Source of the DNA: Solen grandis
Lineage: Eukaryota; Mollusca; Bivalvia; Adapedonta; Solenidae
Assembly (NCBI GenBank): GCA_021229015.1
Contig: CM037783.1
Span: 60,115,746-60,179,745 of the forward strand
DNA length: 64,000 bases
Direction: 5' to 3'
Below, piece after piece: positions 51,701-55,978 of the stretch. The first letter of the stretch is position 1; every line of letters begins with the position of its first letter. The translations under genes were made by a program, and so were the position numbers. The notes under the pieces were generated by a model. That model was not told where the DNA came from, made no database searches, and was given only the letters and a program-made list of their open reading frames with translations.

Positions 51701-54490
51701 ACCTTGCAATTTTCAACATTTAAAGGGGCATAACTCCTGACATAATAAATTGATTATAGCCATCATCAAATTTGGCTACGATATTCTGGTCATAAACAAT
51801 GTCTTAAGGTTTGAAGGCAATTGCTTAAGAAATAAAGATGCTAGAGTGCAAAGAGCAATCTGGATTCTTTCAAATTTAAAAGGGGCATAACTCCTGACCT
51901 TATGTGTTGATTCCAGTCATAATTGAATTTTTAAAAAAAAAAGGAATTCAAAAAAAAGGGTTTTTTTTTTAACCAATTAAAAAAAAAATAAAGATGCTAG
52001 AGTGCAAACAAAGTGCAATCTGACTTTTTTAAATAATATAAGGGGTGTAACTCCTGACCTAATGGTCCGATATCAGCCAAAATCGAACTTGGCTGAGATT
52101 TTTTGGTTATAAACATGTATAGTTTGAAGAATTGCTAAAGAAATGAAGATGCTAGAGTGCAAACAATGTGAAATCTGGCTTTTTTTAATTTTAAAAGGGG
52201 CATAACTCCTACCTAATGGTATGATATCAGCCATAATCGAACTTGGCCGAGATTTCATGGTTATAAACATTGTTATCAAGTTTGAAGATAATTGCTCATG
52301 AAATGAAGATGCTAGAGTGCAAACAATGTGAAATCTGGCTTTTTTTAATTTTAAAAGGGGCATAACTCCTGACCTAATGTTGATATCAGCCATAATCGAA
52401 CTTGGCCGAGATTTTATGGTTATAAACATTGTTATTAAGTTTGAAGATAATTGCTCATGAAATGAAGATGCTAGAGTGCAAACAATGTGAAATCTGGCTT
52501 TTTTGAATTTTAAAAGGGGCATAACTCCTGACCTAATGTTCCAATATCAGCCATAATCGAACTTGGCCGAGATTTTATGGTTATAAACATTGTTTTAAAG
52601 TTTGAAGATAATTGCTCATAAAATGAAGATGCTAGAGTGCAAACGAAAAAATTGTGGACGACGGACGGACGACGGACATTCATCAATCCTAAAAGCTCAT
52701 CCTGAGCACACGTGCTCAGGTGAGCTAAAAATGTAATATTCAGTATGAATGTAAGCCTGGTTAAAATAAATACATGACTACTGATGTTATATACTGTGAC
52801 ATAAACACTGTTTAACCCTTTCCCTCATAGAGGACACCATGAAAAGACCTATGCGAACAGCATAAAACCAGATCAGCCTGCGAGTAACTCGCAGGCTGAT
52901 CAGGTTTTATGCTGTTCGCTGCTCCACAGTGGTCTGGAAATGAGGATTTTGTAAGTAAATTTGGTAAGGTTTAACTGTGGTTTTCTGCAGATCAGGCTTT
53001 ATGTGGTACCTATTGAGTGTGTCAAAATGAGTCTATATGAGGGAAAGGGTTAAAACATACATACAGATGTCAAAAAGTCATTTATATTAAAATAAATCTA
53101 CTTCTTTTTTTCTGAATTAGTTTAATGAAATGCGTAAATAGTACAAAGCATTTACATGTTTATCTATATGGTATACCATAATGGTTTTGATTACAGGAAT
53201 GCCGATACCTTGTATAACATATCGCTAGAATTTATAATCTATTATACTATGTGCTGTTCATGTTTGTCTGCTAATTACTTACAAATGTTCCATTTCTCCA
53301 CTGAATGAGGTCAAAATCACACATATTATTAAAAAAAATATGTATTATTTATCACGCAATCAAATGAACAACAATTGTGATCATATTTCTGATGATTCCA
53401 ATTGAATGAATTTAGGATCACTGATTGATCATTAAAGTGGGACTACTGATAGTAAATATCATGGTGTTGAAAACAATCACAATAATTGTGTTAGTCACAA
53501 AAACTCATTTCATTTCTTTCATCCCATATTGCAATGCTATTTGCATGTCAACGATTATAAGCAAATTGAAGAGTTCTAATCATTCTCACATGTACAAATG
53601 TTAGAACTGTAAGTAAACTTATTGCTAGGGCAAGTGAGAAGTGATTGTCCCATCAGATACTATACAGGTGTTCCTCTATGTATGTGTGATGGGTGGGGAG
53701 GGAGTCATTTGGTGTAACTGTACTGATAAGCAAACTACAAGGTAGTATGGGGCAGTAATATGCTCATAATGTAAACAATTATGTTTAAGACAATATTAAG
53801 GCAAACAAAGCTATCACTGACATGCTGAAACATCACCTTGGCTCAAAAATTAGGAAAAAATATTGAACATTTTAAAAGAGGAACTAGACTTTATAGGGCA
53901 GGTCAATGGGAATGGTTTCTAAATAGCTCCAATTTTACATTGTGAAGTGGATTTAGAATTAATCTCTTCAAAACATTCATGAATTTTAAAAAGAGTGTTC
54001 TATGGAACATGAGTGTTATGAAAAAAGAGTGACAGACGGACGACAGAAAAGTGATCCACATGTGTCATCTCTGCTTACAGCAGGTGACACAAAAGTGCTT
54101 ACTGACTTTTCATTGTCAAATGAAAACAGGATTAACATTAGTACCTTTTACAATGAAAAAAAACAACAACAAAAAAAAAAAACTCAGAGAGGATTCCATA
54201 TACATGTATATGGCATGTGTTAAGGAGGTGTGTCATACTGAGATGGACTTGAGGGGTTGGGTTGGGGCAGAAGTGATGTGAGACACACGCAGCTGCACTA
54301 ACTACAAGTCCACTTACAGTTCCATCAAGGTTATCTAGCTGGTGTACACCCTGCTTTATCTACAGTAACATCACCAACACTCACTTACAATCTCGGACAC
54401 TTTTCTGAGGAAGCTTATGCTACCAATAATGTTTCTGAGCCAACCACTCTGACCTTTCAGTTTCAATCTAATTTTCTTTTCCACAATCAT
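4831..54490 (-). CDS. Large coiled-coil protein gene, 28 predicted exons, 3' end missing
   Basis: This is the overall span of one minus-strand gene; its exons are listed separately. Every exon has AG and GT borders, and consecutive exons share compatible phase, so one frame runs through them except at the damaged exon 46355-46533. The product is almost entirely heptad-type coiled coil rich in Q, E, K, L and N, with no signal peptide or membrane segment. The long form exceeds 1,350 residues and its C-terminus is lost in or beyond the gap at 4731-4830. A short form starts at 17989. Length and composition suit a cytoskeletal, centrosomal or sperm-tail coiled-coil protein. CCDC18 is one candidate, because human GLMN and CCDC18 both lie in 1p22 as I recall, and PMFBP1 is another. 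Low-complexity coils make assignment by eye unsafe, so no symbol is given. Confidence 0.8.
5227..5391 (-). CDS. Coiled-coil gene exon 27
   Basis: 165 bp, entering and leaving with split codons (1 base in, 2 out). Acceptor CTTGCAG, donor GTAAGTC. It encodes QMLDQMKKIEKQNNKMKIEL followed by a charged coil ending QLRSRLEEHE. Confidence 0.88.
5967..6041 (-). CDS. Coiled-coil gene exon 26
   Basis: 75 bp, same split phase as exon 27. Acceptor CATCAG, donor GTAAGT. It encodes HANEKLGNKIREQSKAIMQL and TAEKE. It is one of the three exons that leave the 28-codon pattern. Confidence 0.85.
6599..6771 (-). CDS. Coiled-coil gene exon 25
   Basis: 173 bp, in at phase 0 and out after two bases of a Lys codon. 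Acceptor TACTTCAG, donor GTGAGT. It begins AEKFLSELELIRQNYRSANE and ends VQNVNTWVQEQ. The Trp in VNTWVQEQ is a rare aromatic in the coil and may be a useful family signature. Confidence 0.9.
7173..7340 (-). CDS. Coiled-coil gene exon 24 (56 codons)
   Basis: 168 bp, phase 0 on both sides. Acceptor TCCACAG, donor GTATGT. It begins LRTFDAKYNDLQQEAIISQD and ends IQEKYKAKCNE. Confidence 0.9.
7466..7497. repeat. (GA)n microsatellite
   Basis: About 16 uninterrupted GA units in the intron between exons 23 and 24. Confidence 0.95.
7521..7604 (-). CDS. Coiled-coil gene exon 23 (28 codons)
   Basis: 84 bp, phase 0 on both sides. Acceptor GTAACAG, donor GTGAGT. It encodes LSQYEQRMRKMKSEMKKLEE followed by INRASEME. 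Confidence 0.88.
7832..8919 (-). mobile_element. Family-D HINE-like element with 152-bp tandem core
   Basis: The left border is AACAAGTAACT, then the hairpin GTGTTG-TATG-CAACAC, then the inner terminal repeat AGTCCCCTACCGG (7864-7876). The right border is CCGGTAGGGGACTAA, with a second inverted AGTCCCCTCCGG just inside that can form a 5' stem-loop. Between them are six tandem units and a GGACAGACGGAC simple run. It lies in the intron between exons 22 and 23. No coding capacity is seen. Confidence 0.85.
7905..8820. repeat. Six tandem 152-bp units inside the family-D element
   Basis: TTTTGCCATATTTTCAC recurs near 7912, 8063, 8212, 8364, 8515 and 8667. Each unit carries GTTACCATAGCAACC and ends near GCGGGATCCC. 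Units differ at only a few positions, implying recent expansion or homogenisation. Confidence 0.93.
9017..9184 (-). CDS. Coiled-coil gene exon 22 (56 codons)
   Basis: 168 bp, phase 0 on both sides. Acceptor CTTTTCAG, donor GTAGGG. It begins LMENEQRVHDLKVQLTTVQG and ends QQQNASMAEE. Confidence 0.9.
9593..9676 (-). CDS. Coiled-coil gene exon 21 (28 codons)
   Basis: 84 bp, phase 0 on both sides. Acceptor CCTGACAG, donor GTAAAC. It encodes ISRYEETLQQLQADLERSQD then NYRKAHAQ. The plus-strand frames across this exon are shadows. Confidence 0.88.
10075..10242 (-). CDS. Coiled-coil gene exon 20 (56 codons)
   Basis: 168 bp, phase 0 on both sides. Acceptor GCTAACAG, donor GTAAGG. It begins LLEKEELVKKLRDDIEDSNK; a QQQQ run lies in its second half (NLQQQQKQG). 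Confidence 0.9.
10529..10696 (-). CDS. Coiled-coil gene exon 19 (56 codons)
   Basis: 168 bp, phase 0 on both sides. Acceptor GATAG, donor GTACATGT. It begins VEQQDSILTQLQNELRAERD and ends KDIKELSNK. Confidence 0.9.
10697..12071 (-). other. Intron between exons 18 and 19
   Basis: AT-rich intronic sequence with no exon-like frame, recognisable element or array. Confidence 0.7.
12072..12407 (-). CDS. Coiled-coil gene exon 18 (112 codons)
   Basis: 336 bp, exactly four 28-codon modules, phase 0 on both sides. Acceptor TTGGTTGCAG, donor GTGCAG. It begins LAHHEEKLMLMEQSLTTTQE and ends ARE-QEKMLTEQ. It has clear heptads with Leu, Ile and Met at core positions. Confidence 0.92.
12715..12798 (-). CDS. 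Coiled-coil gene exon 17 (28 codons)
   Basis: 84 bp, phase 0 on both sides. Acceptor GGTTTACAG, donor GTCAGT. It encodes ITELQNEGDHLKSDLAEARA then QYKDCAQE. Confidence 0.9.
12920..13050. repeat. 30-bp tandem repeat, about 4-5 copies
   Basis: Units of GTGAATATTGCTTGAG followed by TTACATAGGGGTTT repeat with few changes. It is intronic. The frames across it are artefacts of a 30-bp, stop-free unit. Confidence 0.9.
13055..13238. mobile_element. Short Tigger/pogo-like MITE
   Basis: The left end TACAGTTGAACCTG and the right end CAGGCTTGACTGTA are imperfect inverted repeats, flanked by TA. The interior contains paired GCGGTCA and TGACCGC segments. There is no coding capacity. The superfamily call rests on CAGT..AACCTG-like termini and TA flanks. 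Confidence 0.6.
13353..13444. mobile_element. Fold-back hairpin element, copy 1
   Basis: Two nearly perfect arms of about 38 bp (ATATCGAGGGGTGAGAG ... CTCTCACCCCTTGATAT) flank a short AT loop. The arms meet at TAAGTGC / GCACTTA. This is a complete palindromic insertion without coding content. Confidence 0.85.
14232..14321. mobile_element. Fold-back hairpin element, copy 2
   Basis: Same family as 13353-13444: CCATATTGAAGGGTGAGAG and the inverted arm CTCTCACCCCTCCATATG around a TAAGTGC...GCACTTA centre. A single half-arm (GGGGTAAGAGTGAAAC) also occurs near 10308. Confidence 0.85.
15719..15967 (+). mobile_element. piggyBac-type TTAA MITE, copy 1
   Basis: TTAA on both sides, with termini TTAACCCTTTCCCTCAT and an inverted GGGAAAGGGTTAA. 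The interior has the shared AGACCTATGCGAACAGC and CAGATCAGCCTGCGAGT arms forming a long stem; the stem centre is slightly altered here. TTAA target duplication with CCC-initial ends is typical of piggyBac. Confidence 0.85.
17048..17131 (-). CDS. Exon 16 of the long form, nested in the alternative first exon (predicted)
   Basis: Inside the 17048-18125 exon, TATGTTGCAG precedes 17131 and the donor is shared. Using it yields an 84-bp, phase-0, 28-codon exon (IEKLENNIKCLKMEVNGLTA...), the same size as its neighbours. Exon 15 ends at phase 0 and would join here. The acceptor's pyrimidine tract is weak; direct joining of exon 15 to exon 17 would also stay in frame. Confidence 0.5.
17048..18125 (-). 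CDS. Alternative first coding exon of the coiled-coil gene (short isoform start)
   Basis: ATG at 17989 (GACAAAATGG context, in-frame TAA three codons upstream) opens 314 codons to a phase-0 donor GTAAGTT at 17047. A strong acceptor TTATTCTTTTCTAG just right of 18125 suggests the exon starts there with about 136 bp of 5'UTR and an upstream noncoding exon. The first 275 or so residues (MEGDYMSSPSKSWQNRYEEL onward) are Ser/Arg/Pro-rich and probably disordered, with a duplicated YRGPI motif. An Arg/His/Ser-rich basic stretch follows, and then coil begins near DEWLLKRYENAM. The last 28 codons, IEKLENN...KKQGEMR, match one standard module and probably serve as exon 16 of the long form. The exon joins in frame to 12715-12798, giving a short protein of about 900 residues before the gap. 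Confidence 0.78.
19232..19475 (+). mobile_element. tRNA-derived SINE
   Basis: The head GGTGCCTGGATAGCGTAGTGG carries an A-box-like region, followed by a B-box-like GGTTTGATCC. A conserved-looking central segment GGGTACTCCGGTTTCC follows, then an AT-rich tail with AATCATTTATTCAAG. A pol III head plus a conserved core and LINE-like tail is standard SINE structure. Confidence 0.8.
25830..25955 (-). mobile_element. SINE fragment, same family as 29897-30146
   Basis: It shares GAGTTTACCGTCGC, CAGTATTTCAGTCATATAGC, CAGGTGGAGGAAGAC and ACATCCGGGTAGAACC with the intact copy. It stops at CGCAAGCCAGC, so the tRNA-like head is missing. Confidence 0.8.
27958..28093. repeat. 21-bp tandem repeat, six to seven copies
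   Basis: AATCTTTCCCTACCTCTATC plus A or C repeats. The unit is a multiple of three with no stops, which explains the repetitive frames on both strands (NLSLPLS and FDRGRER); these are not proteins. Confidence 0.95.
28922..29787 (-). mobile_element. Family-B HINE-like element, copy 1
   Basis: The left border is AACAAGA, then the hairpin GCTGTC-CAATAA-GACAGC, then GCTCGACTTTTCTC. The right border is GAAAAGTCGAGCTAAAAA. The body is four diverged tandem units of about 120-180 bp, each with GTATGAAAGGGGCATAA and AGTTATGGGCC-like phrases. It has no coding capacity. Confidence 0.82.
29897..30146 (-). mobile_element. Intact tRNA-derived SINE with perfect target duplication
   Basis: Read on the minus strand it begins with a tRNA-like head (GGGCCTCCGTGGCCGAGAGG, then B-box GGGTTCGATTCCC), followed by a body ending CTCAAATAG. 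The 13-bp repeat TCATTGAATGACT flanks it at 29883-29895 and 30147-30159, an exact target-site duplication. The serine/leucine-like head with CGTGGCCGAG is clear. Confidence 0.9.
31641..31860 (-). mobile_element. piggyBac-type TTAA MITE, copy 2
   Basis: Same family as 15719-15967 in the opposite orientation. It starts TTAACCCTTTCCCTCATATA and ends GAGGGAAAGGGTTAA. Part of the internal stem arm is missing, so the copy is about 30 bp shorter. Confidence 0.85.
33152..33394 (-). CDS. Coiled-coil gene exon 15 (81 codons)
   Basis: 243 bp, phase 0 on both sides. Acceptor GGCAACAG, donor GTGAGT. It begins IDRLEQNCGHLQLSLAQSQQ and ends LRLDISNKGEE. 81 residues is three modules minus three, so one heptad break (stutter) is expected. 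Confidence 0.9.
33762..34013 (-). CDS. Coiled-coil gene exon 14 (84 codons)
   Basis: 252 bp, exactly three 28-codon modules, phase 0 on both sides. Acceptor ATTCCAG, donor GTGAGG. It begins SLKFEEKSKRLENELLSYQG and ends VREQKNSALKE. Confidence 0.9.
34457..34918 (-). CDS. Coiled-coil gene exon 13 (154 codons)
   Basis: 462 bp, 22 heptads or five and a half modules, phase 0 on both sides. Acceptor GTGTTACAG, donor GTGGGT. It begins VQRHLDNISHQDQTISEHKQ and ends LKDRNQDLQAE. It is the longest continuous coil exon. Confidence 0.92.
35300..35542 (-). CDS. Coiled-coil gene exon 12 (81 codons)
   Basis: 243 bp, the same odd size as exon 15, phase 0 on both sides. The acceptor GTTAACATAG has a weak pyrimidine tract; the donor is GTAAGT. 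It begins IKNHLRTIEQMKTDLQVMKG and ends FRQLQEETNID. Confidence 0.88.
36194..36227. repeat. (GA)n microsatellite
   Basis: About 17 GA units inside the intron between exons 11 and 12. Confidence 0.95.
38468..39357. repeat. 44-bp tandem array, about 20 copies
   Basis: The unit GATAACCATTCCATGTGG + TGCATAGATATTTGG + TATTCAGATTT repeats every 44 bp with scattered substitutions (CCATG/CAATG, GTGG/GTTG). It is intronic. The frames across it are artefacts. Confidence 0.96.
39935..41137 (-). mobile_element. Family-A HINE-like element, copy 4, complete
   Basis: The left border is AACAAGAG, then hairpin GGGCC-AAGAT-GGCCC and TCGCTCACCTGAG. The right border is AGCTCACCCGAGCAC + AAGTGCTCAGGTGAGC + TAAAAA, itself a stem-loop. 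The core is six or more tandem units of roughly 110-190 bp containing TTTTTGACCCCACATGACC and CATGTAGACAAACATCC. No coding capacity is seen. The minus-strand frames in it are repeat artefacts. Confidence 0.87.
41338..42083. mobile_element. Tigger/pogo-like non-autonomous element
   Basis: The left end ACAGTCAAACTTCGGTGACTC and the right end GAGTCACCGAAGTTCAACCG are inverted repeats of about 22 bp, in a TATATA context on both sides. The roughly 700-bp interior has no transposase-like frame. Confidence 0.75.
42655..42717 (-). CDS. Coiled-coil gene exon 11 (21 codons)
   Basis: 63 bp, three heptads, phase 0 on both sides. Acceptor TTTCCCTTAG, donor GTAGGT. It encodes NARDQKTIQQLQHEQEITLQ then E. 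With exon 10 it makes exactly 56 codons. Confidence 0.82.
42754..42786. repeat. (TA)n microsatellite
   Basis: About 16 TA units immediately upstream (in transcript sense) of exon 11. Confidence 0.95.
43098..43202 (-). CDS. Coiled-coil gene exon 10 (35 codons)
   Basis: 105 bp, five heptads, phase 0 on both sides. Acceptor GGTTACAG, donor GTATGT. It begins CKMSEGEVQRLNGKVKQLQQ and ends AAIEDKDMK. Confidence 0.87.
43485..43568 (-). CDS. Coiled-coil gene exon 9 (28 codons)
   Basis: 84 bp, phase 0 on both sides. Acceptor TTTCCCAG, donor GTAAGTC. It encodes VANRDQAILKLQTELDTTQE then KYAGAVDE. Confidence 0.88.
43625..43929 (-). mobile_element. tRNA-derived SINE, second family
   Basis: Read on the minus strand the head is CCTGGTGGCTGAGTGATTAA, with B-box GGGTTCAATCCC, followed by a body unlike the 29.9-kb copy until a shared CAGTATTTCAGTCAT-like end. 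Target duplications were not established. Confidence 0.7.
44037..44204 (-). CDS. Coiled-coil gene exon 8 (56 codons)
   Basis: 168 bp, phase 0 on both sides. Acceptor TACACAG-type, donor GTCAGT. It begins LLKAEDEIEKLKGENSNLNK and ends HRTCQKE. Confidence 0.88.
44720..45614 (-). repeat. 32-bp minisatellite built from the exon-7 end and its splice donor
   Basis: On the minus strand the unit is CAGTATAGCAAATGTT + ACAACGAT + GTAAGTCT: eight codons of exon 7 (QYSKCYND) followed by its 5' splice site. More than 20 units run into the intron. The most exact copies are within the 500 bp nearest the exon, and copies become degenerate further away. About eleven retain GTAAGT. Confidence 0.92.
45586..45669 (-). 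CDS. Coiled-coil gene exon 7 (28 codons)
   Basis: 84 bp, phase 0 on both sides. Acceptor GTTTGTAG. The donor is the first GTAAGTC of the minisatellite. It encodes TIQREDKIKHLQEDLLESQS then QYSKCYND. Only this nearest donor gives the standard module size; reading past it meets TAA within the next unit. Confidence 0.82.
46355..46533 (-). CDS. Coiled-coil gene exon 6, frame-broken (168 + 11 bp)
   Basis: 179 bp between acceptor TTGATCAG and donor GTAAGAT, so not a multiple of three, unlike every neighbour. The first half reads VVVRDDTIQKLNSDIGKLKS ... KKLQDAL in frame. The last 39 bases read as coil (YDLDETRKKSEDE) only in another frame. Removing the 11 bases ACTCAGTGTCA between them gives exactly 56 codons in register with other modules. 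As assembled, the long form would shift frame here and stop soon after. Confidence 0.75.
46621..46870. repeat. Duplicated flank of the 21-bp array
   Basis: A segment of about 110 bp (GGTGGCAGTGAGGGGGT, then CAAGATTCTTCCATGAATAA, then a CCTTCCTTCCTAAACACAAA run) occurs twice, near 46630-46735 and 46770-46865, the second copy merging into the 21-bp array. Confidence 0.85.
46862..48085. repeat. 21-bp tandem array, about 58 copies
   Basis: GTATGTTTCAACCCCTGTATT repeats every 21 bp with limited variation (TTT/TCT, CCCC/CCCT, ATT/ACT/AAT). Because 21 is a multiple of three and the unit lacks stops in most frames, frames of up to about 400 codons appear on both strands. None is a gene. It is intronic, between exons 5 and 6. 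Confidence 0.98.
48413..48496 (-). CDS. Coiled-coil gene exon 5 (28 codons)
   Basis: 84 bp, phase 0 on both sides. Acceptor CTTCACAG, donor GTAATC. It encodes LKNKEEFILQLKADLASIQR then QQKETTEK. Confidence 0.87.
48869..49036 (-). CDS. Coiled-coil gene exon 4 (56 codons)
   Basis: 168 bp, phase 0 on both sides. Acceptor TCTTCCAG, donor GTGAGT. It begins IDTKKGSIANLDSQVEELKK and ends SRNDTLQLN. Confidence 0.9.
49444..49506 (-). CDS. Coiled-coil gene exon 3 (21 codons)
   Basis: 63 bp, three heptads, phase 0 on both sides. Acceptor GTGTTACAG, donor GTAGGT. It encodes INQLEREMEQIKLQLRASTA then E. Confidence 0.83.
50243..50282 (-). mobile_element. Family-A hairpin-end fragment (copy 5)
   Basis: AACAAGAG, hairpin GGGCC-ATGAT-GGCCC and GCTCACCTGA, with no body following. 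A full copy starts about 60 bp to the right. Confidence 0.75.
50345..51586 (-). mobile_element. Family-A HINE-like element, copy 6, complete
   Basis: The left border AACAAGAG, hairpin GGGCC-AAGAT-GGCCC and GCTCACCTGAG are intact. The right border is CTGAGCACACGTGCTCAGG + TGAGCTAAAAAA. The core is about seven diverged tandem units of roughly 150 bp marked by AAGGGGCATAACTCC and AAGATGCTAGAGTG, then a GGACGGACGGAC run. Confidence 0.87.
51660..52730 (-). mobile_element. Family-A element, copy 7, left end missing
   Basis: The tandem units and right border are the same as 50345-51586, but no AACAAGAG/hairpin border is found. It may be a second insertion or a segmental duplication of copy 6. The units at 52120-52620 are the most alike. 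Confidence 0.8.
52812..53053 (+). mobile_element. piggyBac-type TTAA MITE, copy 3
   Basis: TTAA at both ends, CCCTTTCCCTCAT termini and a nearly perfect internal stem of about 33 bp per arm (GCGAACAGCATAAAACC ... GGTTTTATGCTGTTCGC) centred on GCGAGTAACTCGC. This is the best-preserved stem of the four copies. Confidence 0.9.
53988..54097 (-). mobile_element. Family-C HINE-like element, short copy 1
   Basis: AAAAAGAG, a TGTTC-TATG-GAACA hairpin, a GACGGACGACAG linker and the right border CAGCAGGTGACACAAAA. The inner terminal repeat beside the hairpin is degraded. About 110 bp. Confidence 0.65.
54318..54359 (-). CDS. Coiled-coil gene exon 2 (14 codons, predicted)
   Basis: 42 bp, half a module, phase 0 on both sides, with acceptor TTACTGTAG and a consensus donor GTAAGT. 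It encodes IKQGVHQLDNLDGT, which runs smoothly into exon 3 (INQLEREMEQI). It is short, so the call rests on the two splice sites, phase and heptad continuity. Confidence 0.6.
54389..54490 (-). CDS. Coiled-coil gene exon 1, candidate initiator exon
   Basis: ATG at 54490, in-frame TAA seven codons upstream, 34 codons to a consensus donor GTAAGTGAG at phase 0. It encodes MIVEKKIRLKLKGQSGWLRN then IIGSISFLRKVSEI. The Kozak context is weak and no upstream acceptor is seen between the stop and the ATG, so this would be a true first coding exon. The true start could instead lie in the assembly gap or further right. Confidence 0.42.
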
Positions 54491-54695
54491 CAAATGTGTT
54501 TGATTTGTTTATTGACTCTTGCATACAGATTCTTTATACAAATATAATTCTTTTTTAAAAGTAAAATACCATTCTTATTTTCCTATTCATTCATATTGAG
54601 AAACCTTCTAACCATTCTAATTTTTTTCATTATATTTTTAGATTTGCATATTAAGTTTTACTATTTTATTATGAAAAAAAGGCATTGCATGGAGA

Positions 54696-54816
54696 AACAA
54701 GAGTGTTCATTAGAACACATGTGTCACCTGCTGAAGCGAGACGGAAAAAGTATGACAAGACGACTGAAAAATGATCCCTATGTGTCACCTCTGCTTACAG
54801 CAGGTGACACAAAAAA
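54696..54816 (-). mobile_element. Family-C HINE-like element, short copy 2
   Basis: AACAAGAG, hairpin TGTTC-ATTA-GAACA, then GTGTCACCTGCTG. The right border is GTGTCACCTCTGCTTACAG + CAGGTGACACAAAAAA, which can form a stem-loop. About 120 bp, complete, just before the gap. Confidence 0.8.
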
Positions 54817-54830
54817 TCTCCTTCCACTGT

Positions 54831-54930
54831 NNNNNNNNNNNNNNNNNNNNNNNNNNNNNNNNNNNNNNNNNNNNNNNNNNNNNNNNNNNNNNNNNNNNNN
54901 NNNNNNNNNNNNNNNNNNNNNNNNNNNNNN
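54831..54930. other. Assembly gap (100 N)
   Basis: 100 N of filler next to a family-C element. It may hide 5' exons or the promoter of the long coiled-coil isoform. Confidence 0.98.
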
Positions 54931-55043
54931 TTGAATGTCCATACCAATTAAATGCTGATTACTGTGGTTGGATAATTATACCTACAAACCTGCATTGTTG
55001 CCGATCATTAACACTCGATTGCGTAATCATCAACTGCCCCCAA

Positions 55044-55283
55044 ACAGTACAATAGCTTACCACCTGGGGTGTTTAATTGTTATCACTTCCGCGTGTCAGT
55101 GCACTTGCATGTTAAATACTGACCGCGAAACTCTTTTAAATACACATTGATAAAGAAGGAGATAGATTAGTTTCGCGGTAAGCCTATGCAAATAACGCGA
55201 TATATTTTTGGGGTCCATAGATCGACCGCGATATATTGGTCAACGCGAAATAGCAGTCCGCAATATAGCGGAGCTGTACTGTA
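55044..55283. mobile_element. Possible MITE with CG-rich core
   Basis: The right end GCTGTACTGTATAAA and the left end CAGTACAATAGC look like imperfect inverted termini. The interior repeats motifs such as ACCGCGA, CGCGATATA and CGCGAAAT. It resembles the Tigger-like termini elsewhere in the window but is less certain. Confidence 0.4.
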
Positions 55284-55978
55284 TAAACCCAGAGTTTCTG
55301 AAGTTATTGAAGCAGTCACATGACAACAAAAACTCCACCCGCTGTTGCTACAGAATTTCTGTTTGTAACATAATAATCCGGAGTAAAGGTCATGAACCTT
55401 TCATTCATAAAGAGCTGCATACCTAAGTAGGTCATTCTCTTTCTCTAGTGCTAGCGAATTCTATCTGTTGTTTTGTATATGTAGAAATTGACCAGGTATT
55501 TGATTATTTAAGATACTAGAATGTTTGCCTATCTTATTTCCAAGTTACGAAATGCCCTGGGAGGAACCTAACTCGCCATCATGCAAAATATTGTGTGGAC
55601 TACTTTAGGTCAATTACATACATACGGAGCACTATTTTTTCTTTTTACAGGAGTAGATCTTCATATACGTAAAATGGGTTGCTGTTCTGGTTAAGAAATG
55701 TCACGGATATTTTTTTCACGCTTAAAATTGATGCTTCCAATGCAAAATAATGGCAAAAGAAAACATGTTAACAAACAATAACACACTAAAAGCGGTTACG
55801 GTTATAATTTAAACGTCTGTGTAACATATTCCACTCGTATTCGTTAGTGCAGAATCGCATTGCATGGATCTGCACTAAGCGCGGAGAGGTACAGTTAAAA
55901 CTGTTGTGGAAAATATGCAAATTAGCAAGGCCTGATTTCGTTCTTCAGCATAAGACGGCTAATCGTCGTCTAAAAACT

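Larger units (their letters stand above)
49507..54317 (-). other. 4.8-kb intron between exons 2 and 3
   Basis: It holds the family-A cluster (50.2-52.7 kb), a TTAA MITE and a family-C element, and AT-rich sequence. No exon was recognised in the remainder. Confidence 0.55.

Noticed and set aside
39935..52730. Frames of 60-149 codons inside family-A elements
   Set aside because: They are periodic with the internal tandem units and contain no conserved domain. The elements are non-autonomous.
33152..54490. Exons 1-15 as a separate gene from exons 16-28
   Set aside because: Exon 15 ends at a phase-0 donor with no stop, no terminal exon was found in the 15-kb interval, and module size and register continue unchanged. 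Two genes remain possible without transcript data.
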